This document shows, piece after piece, positions 24,905 to 36,900 of a DNA stretch of 64,000 nucleotides; within the stretch, counting starts at the first letter, position 1; every line of letters begins with the position of its first letter. This DNA comes from Macrobrachium rosenbergii (lineage: Eukaryota > Arthropoda > Malacostraca > Decapoda > Palaemonidae): contig NC_089744.1 of the NCBI RefSeq assembly GCF_040412425.1, forward strand, positions 37,558,099 to 37,622,098, given 5' to 3'. The notes beneath the pieces were generated by a model. It worked only from the letters and a program-made list of their open reading frames with translations. It was not told the origin of the DNA and ran no database searches. The translations under genes were made by a program, and so were the position numbers.

Positions 24905-27900
24905 TGAAGAGTTTAACCAGACCACTTTATCATCTTATAATTTTTACCCTATCAAGGTAGTTTTACCATCCACTCCACAAATACTGTATATCACAAGCAG
25001 ACTGAAAATATGCATTAAGAAAATGGAGATCACTTGAAACATGACATTTTTATAATAAAATAGTTTTATACATAGTGTACTTACCAAGTAATTACTTAGC
25101 TATAGATTTCACTAGTGCGGCAAATCCTAAATTCAAAATATCGCGCCAGAGCTCTCATTGCATCGTAGGTGACAAGCCCCACTCCACCGCACAGGTTGGT
25201 TAGTAACGACACTTGTCGGAGGCATCATTATGATTTGACGATATGTCCAAAAGAGGGGAGGAGGGAGGGTTCTGATTCAGTAATTAGTTGGTAAGTATAT
25301 ATTTTGTTATAAAAATGTTATTTTTATATAAGTAACTTACCAATAATTACTTAACTGAATCCCACATTGAAAAGGGAGGTGGGATGAATGGACATATTCT
25401 ATTTCAAAACATTAAGCGTGATAATGACTTCGAAATACAAAAGGACGGCCACCACTGAGAGCAATGCTTGTCATTACCATGCTTGGTTAGAGCGCTACTG
25501 CAGTTGAATACTGCCTCTAGTTGGTGCTCATCTTAACCTGTAGTGGCGCAGCGGTTGAGCCAAGGGTCGCCTCTACATCAGTGGAAGTCTTGCAGCAGAA
25601 GATATGCCTGATCGCTGACAAGACGTATAAGAAATGAATGCCCTTGCCCTGGGCACAGTACCAATAATTCTAAAAACCAGATAACACTTGTCACCTACAC
25701 CGATCACAAAGTCACTACCTAATCGTAAGACTGGTGGGCACTCCAGGTACCATGTACCCCCAGGATCCCCAAGACTCGACACCCTACGTCAGGGAGAAGA
25801 GATAAAAGAGAGAAAGAATCTCTTCTATACTTTGTTTCCCAAAGCATGCTAGCCACTAAAATGGCCCTAGGGTCCTGCAATTTCAAACACTATTTCAACT
25901 TCATTTAAGTAGCAAGATGCGAATATCCACTTATACCTCCAAGAGGTAGATCGAACAACGGTCAATAGGGTTAAAAAAAATGCTTGAATGCGAGAGGGAG
26001 GGCACGACTGCTCGAACTTCATGCACTTTCACTCTGAACTTCAGGCAAAGTGTCCCTCTGGATCCGAGAATGTGCCTTCGAGAACAGGTCCCCTAAGATG
26101 AATGATAGGACATTCTTCAGAAGAGTGTGAGAAGAATTCTCGACAGGACACCCAAGGTAGTTAGAAGGTCCTCTGAATTTTCATGGTACCTTGCAGAAAA
26201 TACCTTAAGTCTCTGACTGGGCAAAGAGCCCTTTGCTCATCCTCCAGGCCCCGGATTCCACTAAATTTTTAAAAATGAAAGGAGCGGGGCCAGGTCTTGG
26301 GTGGATCCTCATTCTTGGCTAGGAAAGACCCAAAGTGAAAAAACAGACTGTGAATCTTTGGGAGAAGTCTACGCTTTTGCCAATAACTTGAAGTTGCAAA
26401 CTAGTTTGGCAAACGTGAAAGCTACGAGGAAGAATGTCTTTCGAGTGAGGATCTTGAGGTAATAATAACAGATCCATGAGTCCCTTTTATCACAACATCT
26501 AAATTCTATGAAACCAGATCGGACTTCTTTGTTTTGAAGTGTAAAATGGTTTGACAAGGTCCTAAGATCCTGGTTTGGTCACAGGTACCTACTTCTGTGC
26601 TTAAAACTGAGATAAACTTCACATGGTATCCTTTAATGGAGGAAGCGGAGAGACTTCTAAAGGTCCTCAACTAGAGGAGGAAGTCAGTATTTAAGTTAAA
26701 GATGTCTTGGATTACAAGACATGATGTCTTAGACACCATCAATGAAAACACTGTACTGTAGTTAATTGATAGCCGTCACAGGAAGATCTGGGAACTAACC
26801 CAGCCAGTGGGAAGACAAGCCAGTCTAACTTGCTGCCGGTCTCAAGCCCGTATAAATGGGGAGAGGTGCTGCCTGGTCTAGCCAACCGAGTATGAAAACA
26901 GTGGCAAAAACTAAATAATGATTCTCAAGTCAATGACGGAATGCAATAGGGATAGGGTGTACTCCGTAAGCAACGGGCTGCAGTATCCCGACAGCAGTGA
27001 GAAATATGCAAAGGGTACCGCAGAAGCCATGACTGCAGCTAAAGAAGTTAGTGAGGAAGAAGGACTGGAAAAAAAAAGGAAAGATGAGAACTGGAAATTG
27101 GAATGTTGGTAGACTTACAGGAAAGGGAAGAGAGTTGGTTGATGTCATGCAGAGAAGGAAAATTATGATTCTATGTATACAAGAGACTAAACGGAAGGGG
27201 AAAAGTGCAAGACAGCTTGGAGAAGGATATACAGTTACTACACAGGGGAAGATACAAGGAGAAATGGGGCAGGAATTATTCTCCATTCAGATCTGCAAGA
27301 GAATGTCACAGAGGTCCAGCATATCAGTGACAGGCTTATGGGATTAAAGTTTGTGAAAGATAAGAGAGTATGGTATATCATCTTGGAATACATCCCTCAA
27401 CAAGGGTGTAGTGAAGAGGAGAAGGAATTCAGAGGGAAATTAGAAGAATATATAGAAAGAGTTCCAAGAAGTGAGCTATTAAGTGTTATTTGGAGACATG
27501 AATGCCCAAGTAGGTGAGAGTTCTGATAACTTTGAAGGAGCATATGGAGGAAGAGGTTTTGGAAGAAGAAACCAGGAAGGTGACAGATTGTTGAAATTAG
27601 CAGAAGCTATGAATCTGGTAGTCATGAATACACAGTTTGAGAAAAGGAGAAGTCATCTGGTAACATAAACAAGTGGACAAAATGAGACACAAATTGATTA
27701 TGTTTTGGTTAGGAAGGAAGACAAGAAAATCATTATGGATTGTCTGGCTATTCCAAATGAATCTGTTGTAGCTAAACATAAACTGGTAATAGCAGATTTT
27801 AGGTTGAAAGCAGTAAGGAAAAGAAAAGTCCCAGCCAGGAATAGGAGGACCAAAACTTGGAAGCTGAAGGGGAGAGAAGGCAAGAGAGTTCAGAAGTAAA

Positions 27901-30900
27901 GTGGAAAGAGCCAGAGAAGAGAGATATGTAAATGGAATGTCAGAATCGCCTAAAGAGATATGGGATTATATGAAAGGGATTGTGGTTCCAGCAGCAGCAG
28001 AGGTATGTGGGATTACACGTGGTAAGCAGCAACAGGAAAGAGAAGCATGGTGGTGGAATCAAGAGGTTCAAACAGCTGTGAAGGAAATAATTAGCCAGAA
28101 AAGGGTGGGAAGAAGATAACAACTACCAAACAAGAGAGGGGTATAGACAAACAAAGAGGGAAACAGAGAGAAAGGTAGCGATTGCAAAGAGAGAAGCCAT
28201 GGGAGAGTGGTATGAGAAAATGGGAACACCAGAGGGAGAAAAGATAATCTACAGAATTGCAGAAGCGAGAAGAAAAGACAGGCAGGATGTAGGAGAGGTA
28301 GGAATTATTAAAGATGAAAATGGAAATTTCTTAACTGAGGAAGAAGAGGTCAAGAGAAGATGGAAAGAATATTTTTCACAACTATTAATGACTGAGAATG
28401 AGTGTGAAGAACTGGAAAATGTTCCTCCAGTAGAAGAGAGAATGAAGTCGAGAATGCTATAAAGAAAGGAAAAGTAAATAAAACTGCAGGACTGCAGGAA
28501 AGTCAGAGGTAACAATAGAAATGATTAAAGCATTGGGAAATCTAGGTAAAGAGTGGGTGCACTCACTATTGGAAAAGATTGTTGAATGATTAAAATGTAT
28601 AAACAAAAAGGACATGTTAAACTGTGGGAACTACAGAGGAATAAAGCTTTTGGAGCATGTATTCAAGATACTGGAAAGAATAGTAGAAGGGAGGTTGAGA
28701 TAGATGATAGATATACATGAGCAGCAGTTTGGGTTTATAAAAGGAAAGAGCACAGTGGATGCTATTTTTATAGTAAGACAAGTCCAAAAGAAATATTTAG
28801 AAGGAAACATGAAAGTTACATGTGTTTTGTGGATCTTGAAAAGGCATATGACAGGGTACCAAGACGAGTAGTTTATTGGTGCTTGAGAAAGAGAGGAGTA
28901 CCAGAGAAGTTGGTAAGGTTAGTGAGGACAATGTATGAGGGGGCAAGAACCAGTGTACAGACAAAATATGGGGAGACTGAGGCATTCCCTGTGGAGGTTG
29001 GCCTCCATCAGGGATCAGCTCTGAGTCCATTCTTGTTCCTCATTGTTATAGACTGTTTGACATCAGAATTAAAGGAAAACGAAGAACTATGGGAACTGAT
29101 GTTTGCTGGTGATTTAGTCATTATAGCAGACACAGAAGAAGAACTTCAGGAACAGTTTTTAGCATGCAAAGGAGCCCTGGAAAAGAAAGGATTGAAGGAG
29201 AACATTGGAAAGACAAAACTAATGATTAGTAGTAAATAATGACATGAAGAAGTAAACAATCAAGTGGAAGATGGTACAGTGCTAAAACAGAACACTGGGT
29301 TTAACTAATTGGGATCAATAATAGCACAGGAGGGAGGTACTGAGAAAGCAGTAAGACAGAGAATTAACCCTTAAGGGACAGATTGAGCCTCACTGTGAAG
29401 TACGACAGGATTGGAGAGATGGACGGATTGAGCCTGAGTGTGAAACAATATTACACACCACTGATATGGTAAGAATGAGGCGAGAGACAGGTACCAATAC
29501 TTCTATATGCTATAAATTCACTAATAGCAACTTTTATACTGACCTGAGAGTCGTACCAGTGTTGCCACAGACGTCTTTCCAGCCATCAGTGATGCTTCTG
29601 ACTTGAAGGGGAAAAGTACTGCATACCTCTCTCACGAGTCTTTTTGTAAATTTGCTTGTAAATATACGAAGGGGTTGCTGTTGTTTTTGTTTTTTGTCTT
29701 TTACGATAGCATGTCGGTTGTAAATGTAATTTTACAAAGAAAATTTCAAATAAATATTAGAAAAAGCAAGTAAAAGTAAAAAAAAAGTTACTAAATCTTC
29801 CTTCTCGTAAATTTACGTGAATATTTTTCAACAAATATGCAAAAAACTTGTTACTGCTTTTATTTCTATCTGTTTTGATACTGTGTGAGCAGTAACAATA
29901 ATTCTACAAAATACATTAAATTTATTTATTAGAAAAAAACATATATAAGTTGGTAAAATTTACGACTGTCTTGTAAATGAGGCCCCACAAGGGTTGTAAA
30001 TAGTCATTTTCAACTTCTCGTGGAAGGTAGGGAAAGTGTTTTAGAATTTTTTTATTTATACAGTGTAAATGTACGTGTCATTCTCTTTCCATTGATGTGA
30101 TTTTTTTTTATTTTGCAGACCTCAAAGTTTCCCCGGTCTGGGGTGCTGCACTTTGATAAATTATGCCGTCCCTTAAGGGTTAAAGAAGCATGGCGAAAAA
30201 GGAAGGAAGTAACTGGAGTTGTTTTAGACAAGAAAATGCTATTAAGGATCAAAATGAAAATTTATAAGACAGTTATCAGGCCTGTACTATCATATGGGGC
30301 AGAAAGTTGGGCACTTAAAGAGGAAAGAGGAGGGACTGTTGGAAAGAACTGACATGAGGATGGTGAGATGGATTGCTGGAATATCACTACTGGAACAGAG
30401 GGAGAGTCAAGATATAAGAATATGTGGTATATGTAATGTAAAGGAGAAGACTAGGGAAGCTCATCTAAGATAATATGGCCATGCAATAAGCAGAGAGAAG
30501 GTGGAATCAATCAAGAGAGCTAAGAACATGCCAGTGATGGGGGGGAGGAGTGTGCGGCGTCAGCAGAGCAGATGGATGGATGTGGTTAGGAGGGATATGG
30601 GTTAGGTGGGACTGGGGGAAGCAGATGCAGGGAATAGAAATAGATGGAGAAACTTAGACTCAAGCGGCCAACCCTGCTATACAGTGGGATTAATAAGGTC
30701 GAAAGAAGAAGACAGAAAGATCTGGGAACCCCTCCTTCATTGGCCCAGCGGAGCTACGAGGGTCATCGACATGTTGGGGTGTGGTAAGAAATTTCTTCAG
30801 GAGAGAGGATACTTCTTCTGAAACAAAGGGCGATCCTTCTCTGATCGTTTTGAGAAGTTCGTCAAACCAATGGGAGAGGTTATTAAGGGAGGGTTCTCCA

Positions 30901-33900
30901 TGCAGGCATGCAGGGGATGTAGTAGGCCCCATTTAGAATTTGAGAATCCACTAGTCTGCCCCCTGCTATAATTAAACTGAATTAAATATAGAATTTAGGC
31001 CAAAGGCCAAACACTGGGACCTGTAAGGCTATTAAGTGCGCTGAAAGAGAAATTGACAGTAAAAGGTTTGAAAGATGTAACAAGAGGAAAACCTTGCAGT
31101 TGCACTATGACTCAATTGTTAGGAGAGGGTGGAAAGTAAGATGGAAGGAAGAGAATATGAAAGAGGTACAGTACTAGGAACGAAAAGGGTTGCAGCTAGG
31201 GGCCAAAGGCACGCTGCAAAGAACCTTAAGTAATGCCAACCGTGCACCACATGAGGTGCACTGATAGCACTACCCCCCTACAGGGGTTATCCCATTTCTC
31301 CCACAAACAGAGAAGTCTGGTTAAAACCAGGGCATGAAAGACTCTTATCTCACATGTAAATTGCAACTAAGGCTTGCTTCCACAAAAGGAATACTGTTGC
31401 AAAGGAGAAGCCATCTGGATCAGAATGGCGACAAAGAACTCTTTGGGTGCCTGGTAGGCCGAGTTAAGAGGTCTTGCGTGGATTCCTGAAAAAGTCCGAA
31501 ACAATCTCTTTCATAATCGTTATGAACAAGGGGGGGTGAAGTGAGTTCATGGGCGAATTCACAATGCCGACTTCTAAGACTACGTAACTCCTCTGACGAT
31601 AAAGGAGCACTAAATTTTTCTTTCCAAAACTCTGAAAGAGAAAAGGTTTGTGAGTTCCAAACAGCTATCTCTGATGTCTCCGTCCGTGCATTAAAGCACA
31701 CTGAACAAGAAAGCCTGAAAGTGCAGTCCTAAAAACCTGAGGTCTTCTATGTTCTTCGCTAAGGTGTTCTACGTTCTTCGCTAGAGCTCCTACCATCCAA
31801 TGTAGGAAGCTGAAGTTCAAAAAACTATGAAGAAGTTCTTAAGAAGGTGGACAAAAAGAACCTAATTTCGTCGGAGCGAAATCCAAACTATGAGAAGAGT
31901 CAATGAGGCCGGAGAATCCCCCCCTTGGAAGATCACTACTCCCCACGGGGGAACCTCCCCAGTGACGAGCGAGAGGTATCCTGTAGTCCCCCCTTAGCAG
32001 AGAAGAGGGAGGAAGCAAAAGTAGTCATGCCATTTCTCTCTTAGAAATGAGCCAGTCTTGGATTTCCTTATGCACTTTCTTGCTTAGGGAGCCAGGAACT
32101 AACTCCTGGGTGGCTCTTCTTCAGGAAAGAGGAAACAGGATGGGCCGGGGTAACTGTAGTGAAAAACAGGGATGGAAATTTCGCCAACAGGAGCAAGGAA
32201 GCACTTCCTACACTAAAGGAGCAAATCTTGATTAATCTCCTCTTCATTCTCGACAGTATTGGAGACAAGGATGCACCCTGGGGAGGGTTTGAGGTGGGAG
32301 CTTTTTTAATTAATTTTTTTTATCTCAGAAAGCTGTAAGTGTGATGGACGCCAAGAGGGGTCTGGGCTGTTGCCCCCATTAGGGGCGCTGGGTGCTTAAG
32401 AGCGGAAGAGGGATGACAAAGAGTTGACTCCAGACTAGGGATCCGTGGCACCGGGTGCTCAGAAACCGGTGAAGGGAGCACTGGAGCTGGATCTGGGATC
32501 CTGGGAGCAAGAGCTGGATCTGGGATCCTGGGAGCAAGAGCTGGATCTGGGATCCTGGGAGCAGGCGCTGGGCGCTAGAGATGAACACTTTGGGCACCCA
32601 GCATCCAAAAAAAAGGGGGCTGGTGCTTGGAAACTGGTGCTGGGAGCACTGAAGGTAGATCCGGGCTCTTGGGAGTGAGTGCTGGGCACTTGTGATGCAT
32701 GCTTCAGGCGCTTGGCATCCAAAAGCGGGCACTGTATACCCGGACGATCTGGAGAGAAAAAGCCCAATAATCCCAATAGTGAGAAGAAAATGGTTCCAAT
32801 GCAAGGACTGAGGAATCCACTGCAAATCTGCAGGAAGGCTGTGGGCTACCTAAATCCTCTTGTTCCACTTTAACAAGTGGGGAAGACCGACCAAAGTCAC
32901 CCACCTGTCTCTTCAACTGCCTGGATGAATCGAGGGAGCACCATATTGTGGCATTGGGTGTAATCGGAATCTGAGTCCAAGTTGAAGACACAGTAGACAC
33001 ATTCACAACGCGTGTTTCCAACCTCCGTCTGTCGACAGCTAGATTTCTCAATTGGCTCGACCAAGGGGGCAGCAACTCGATGTGTAATTCCACTAGCATA
33101 CCTCGGACCTCCGATATGTCTTTTCCCCGGGTAGGGGAGCAAGACAGGGACCTTGGTCTAGGAGAGCCAAGGAATGAGTACTGAATTGAACTGAATACAG
33201 AATTTAGGCCAAAGACCAACCACTGGGACCAAAGAGGTCATTCAGCGCTAAAACAGAATTGAAAGTAAAAGTTTAAAAGGTGTAACAGGAGGAAAACCTC
33301 GCAGTTGCACTATGAATCAATTGTTAGGAGAGGGTGGAAAGTAAGATAGAAGAAAGAATATGAAAGGAGGTACAGTAAAAACACGAAAGGGGTTGCAGCT
33401 GGGGGTCGAAGGCACGCCGCAAAGAACCTTAAGTAATGCCTACAGTGCACCGCATGAGAAGCCGAGTTGGAAGACAAATTACACACATCCAACGACGTGC
33501 CTTTCCAACGGCAGTCTGTCAAAACCTGGGATTTTGCAATGGGTTCGACTGAGGAGGCGGCAACCCATGGACACACCCCACCAGCCTCCCTTGGACCTCT
33601 GGTATGTCTTCTCCCCAGTATGGGGAAACAGTCAGGGACCTTTGTCTAGGGGCACCAGCAGGCAAGAAGCTACCTCCTCCACTTACACTTTCCTTGGCTA
33701 CTTTCTAAAAGCCATCTTTCGAAACCTGGGACTTTGCAACCCATGGGCAAACCCCACCAGCCTCCCTTGGACCTCTGGTATGTCTTCTCTCAGGTTTACG
33801 GGAGTGGGACAGGGACCTTTGTCTAGGAGAACCGGCGGGATGGGAAACCACCTCCTCCGCTAGCACTTCACTTGACAATTCATACTTTGAGCTCACTACA

Positions 33901-36900
33901 AGGTTCAACTGGTTATCGGACCTGGAAATAAGATTGGCAATGGTATCAGGGTTAGAAGCATAGAAGCTAAGCAAGAGAGTATGTAGAATGACAGAGGGCA
34001 GAGAACAGGAGACAGAACGTGACCAGGAGTAGAAAGAATAATAAGACTAAGATTTTACTTACGATAGGGGAAGAATCTAGACTGACCGAATCTTCTCTCA
34101 GCCCTAATGGCCACCTTCCTCTTCTATTTGTTTCAATGTTACTAAGGTCTAACACTCATCACAAGTATCTCTTGTAGATACCTGTTCCCTACAATTACTG
34201 CACTTGTATGTGCAACACCGCAAAATTTAGTTAGCCTAACCTAACATTCTTCGCTACAATAGCTAAGGCTAGAATAACCAGAATTAGACATTACTAACTG
34301 AAAAGGATATTCTGTAATTTATGACAGGTCCTTAACTATATTATCATAACTTGACATAACTAAAGGAAGGGGATACTCTATCTTATACGACAGAAATCAC
34401 CAATCAATATTATCATAACTATGATATGCAGTCATGCCTAACTTCCGGTCGTAAGGGAGAGAGCCTTGTACAACCGTCATCCATTTGTCATTAGCACCGC
34501 AAGAGTTAGTTTGTCTAGCAATACCTCCTCCGCTAAAAGAGCGAAGGCTAACAGTACCTGAATTAGCCATAACTAGATGAAGGGGGTATTCTGTAGTATA
34601 CAAAAAATATCTCTCCATGAATATTATCATAAGTTTGATATGCAGTTGTGATTGAATCCGATCATATGGAGAAAAGCCCCCGTACAATCGGTGGCCATTT
34701 TGAGATAGCACACAAAGCTAGCTAGCCTAACTCACATCCTTCACCACCATAACGAAGGCCAGAAACACTTGAAACAGACATAATTGAATGAAAAAGATAT
34801 TCTGTAACATACGATAGATATACCTTTATCTATATCATCATCATTCTGATAAGCGGTGTCTACACTCCAACTCGATGAGAACGCCATTTCGTCTTAGCTA
34901 CACTTAGCTAACTATCAGCATCCCAGAGACGCCTGAATTGACATAATTAAAAGAAACAGGTTAATCTGAAGGACTAATAACAGATCAGCAACTAGGATAA
35001 ACAAAAGCGATAATGTTTCACCGACTCCCAACAAATAAATCGTTTGATAAACAGGCGGTGAAAAAAGGGGACTGCTGCATGACACATGCAGTGTTAATTG
35101 TCCGCGCAGCAAAATCATAATGACGCCTCTGACAAGTGTCGTTACCAACCAACCTTTGTGGTGGAGTGGAGCGTGTCACCTATGATGCAATGAGAGCAGT
35201 GGCGCAATATTCTGAATTTAGGGTCTGCCACACTAGTGAAATCTATAGCTAAGTAATTACTTGGTGAGTTACTTATATAAAATTTCAATTTACAATGATT
35301 CGAGTACAATCACTGGAACTTTTGCAGATGTTGACTTCACTTAAGTCTTGAAATGAACTCTAATAAACTTGTCTCAGAATAACGTTGAATACATGACGAT
35401 CTCTATTCAAGAGCAACACAAACAAAACAAAACCAATGATGGAGGGTAAAATAAAAAAATGTCATCTTTAATCCACACCCTTACCTTTCAAGTTTTTCAC
35501 CCAGCACAGATTCTTCTTCTTTTCTTTTTTTCTTTTTCTCTTCTTCAAGCTGTCTTCTCTTTTCTTGCTCTACTATTTCTATAGCCAGCTTCTTTTCTTC
35601 CTCTTCCTTTTTTTCTTTCAATTTTTGTACCCTACCAGAAGACCTTCTTGGTGCAAATTCCATCATTCGCTTCCTTTGTATCTATGAAGATATAAAACTT
35701 TCTCAGGAGGAGTTACAAATTGATACATCAAATTTAAAACTACATAATACCTTTAAAATTTGTCACTCCTTCCCAAGGCAGAAAAAAAAGAGAGCATGAA
35801 AATCTAACACCCACAACATAACAATGTTCCTAGTTTTATATCCTTTACATTAACTGATATGTTTTGAATAACGTTGTGTGATTATGTACTGCTATCATCT
35901 CCATATCTTCACTGGCAATACAGCTGAAAACCAAGCATTCTAAAATATTATTAAAGCAATACACATCCCCAGTCACCTACCAACCCACTGATAGACTGAC
36001 AAGATGGTAAATTTCCTTTCAAGTACACCTGTATATGATGGCCTACCTTTGTACACCAGCTGACTAAAATGTAAGGATTGTATAACAAAGCATGAGTGAC
36101 AGACATACTAACTGACAGACAAAATCCATCTTCAGCCATACACATCTACGCATTATGTTCTGGCTAATGGACAGATACACAGTACAATCCTTCATGCACA
36201 TCCATCATGATGGTCTACCCTTTGTACCAGATTCAACTGATATGATTCCCATTATACTAAAAATCTTTTATTCAACCTTAATACCTTTGGAAGTGTGTAC
36301 CCAAATTGTATTTTCCTGTTTTTTTTGTGTGTGTGAAAACTGCTAACTAATCATCTCCTAAATTGTAAGTTACTTTTTGTAAACATGTAAGATTGAGTTC
36401 TTTTTATATATGTTGAAGATTTGATAATGTTATGCCATCAGATAATTGTGGGTGAGGTAGCTCTACCGCTACTAATTACTGCCCGGTTCTACAACTCCCT
36501 TATTATCTAGTTTCTGAGTATTTGTTGGCAAAACATTCCAATGCCTATGCTAAAAGTAATCATCTATTCCCTAGTGTGCAGTTTGGCTTTTGCAAGGGTG
36601 CTAGTGATACTCTTCTTTTAACAGGAATTCCTAGATTCTGCTTATGAAGTTTCTATGTCTGGTCTGGACTTTAGAACTGCTTTGTGCGCAATAACCATGA
36701 GGCTCTTATTTTCAAACATTTCTTAGTATTATTGTTGACTTTTAACTAATTCACTGCTCCTGTCTGTCTCTATCCTGATAAATTGTTTTAATTCTATCTT
36801 ATTCTTCAGCAACTGTCATGGCCCATTACATTTTTACCATATGTACAGTACATACAATATGTAGTTCCACCTTAAAACAAGCATATTGCTTATGCAAATG

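Larger units (their letters stand above)
26796..30716 (+). mobile_element. APE-type non-LTR retrotransposon nested in DIRS copy 3
   Basis: About 3.9 kb flanked by a 13-bp target duplication AAGATCTGGGAAC (26783-26795 and 30717-30729). The 5' leader precedes a single decayed polyprotein: apurinic-type endonuclease, then reverse transcriptase, then a short tail ending in a GAA-rich 3' end (GTCGAAAGAAGAAGACAG) without a long poly-A. Single-ORF layout and RT motifs suggest an RTE/Proto2-like clade, an inference. It is interrupted by a TTAA element at 29368-30179. Confidence 0.82.
25051..35290 (-). mobile_element. DIRS-like retroelement, copy 3 (RT/RNase H deleted)
   Basis: Inverted terminal repeats at 25085-25260 and 35085-35270 match (ACTTGTCGGAGGCATCATTA on the left, reverse complement with slight changes on the right), and the internal complementary hairpin is at 25283-25362. 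A degraded tyrosine recombinase part lies at about 25.9-26.7 kb and gag-like sequence at 30.7-34.2 kb, but no RT or RNase H is found between them. Once the nested non-LTR element is removed, the recombinase part abuts the gag part. It sits in the exon f to exon g intron, same strand as the gene. Confidence 0.8.
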
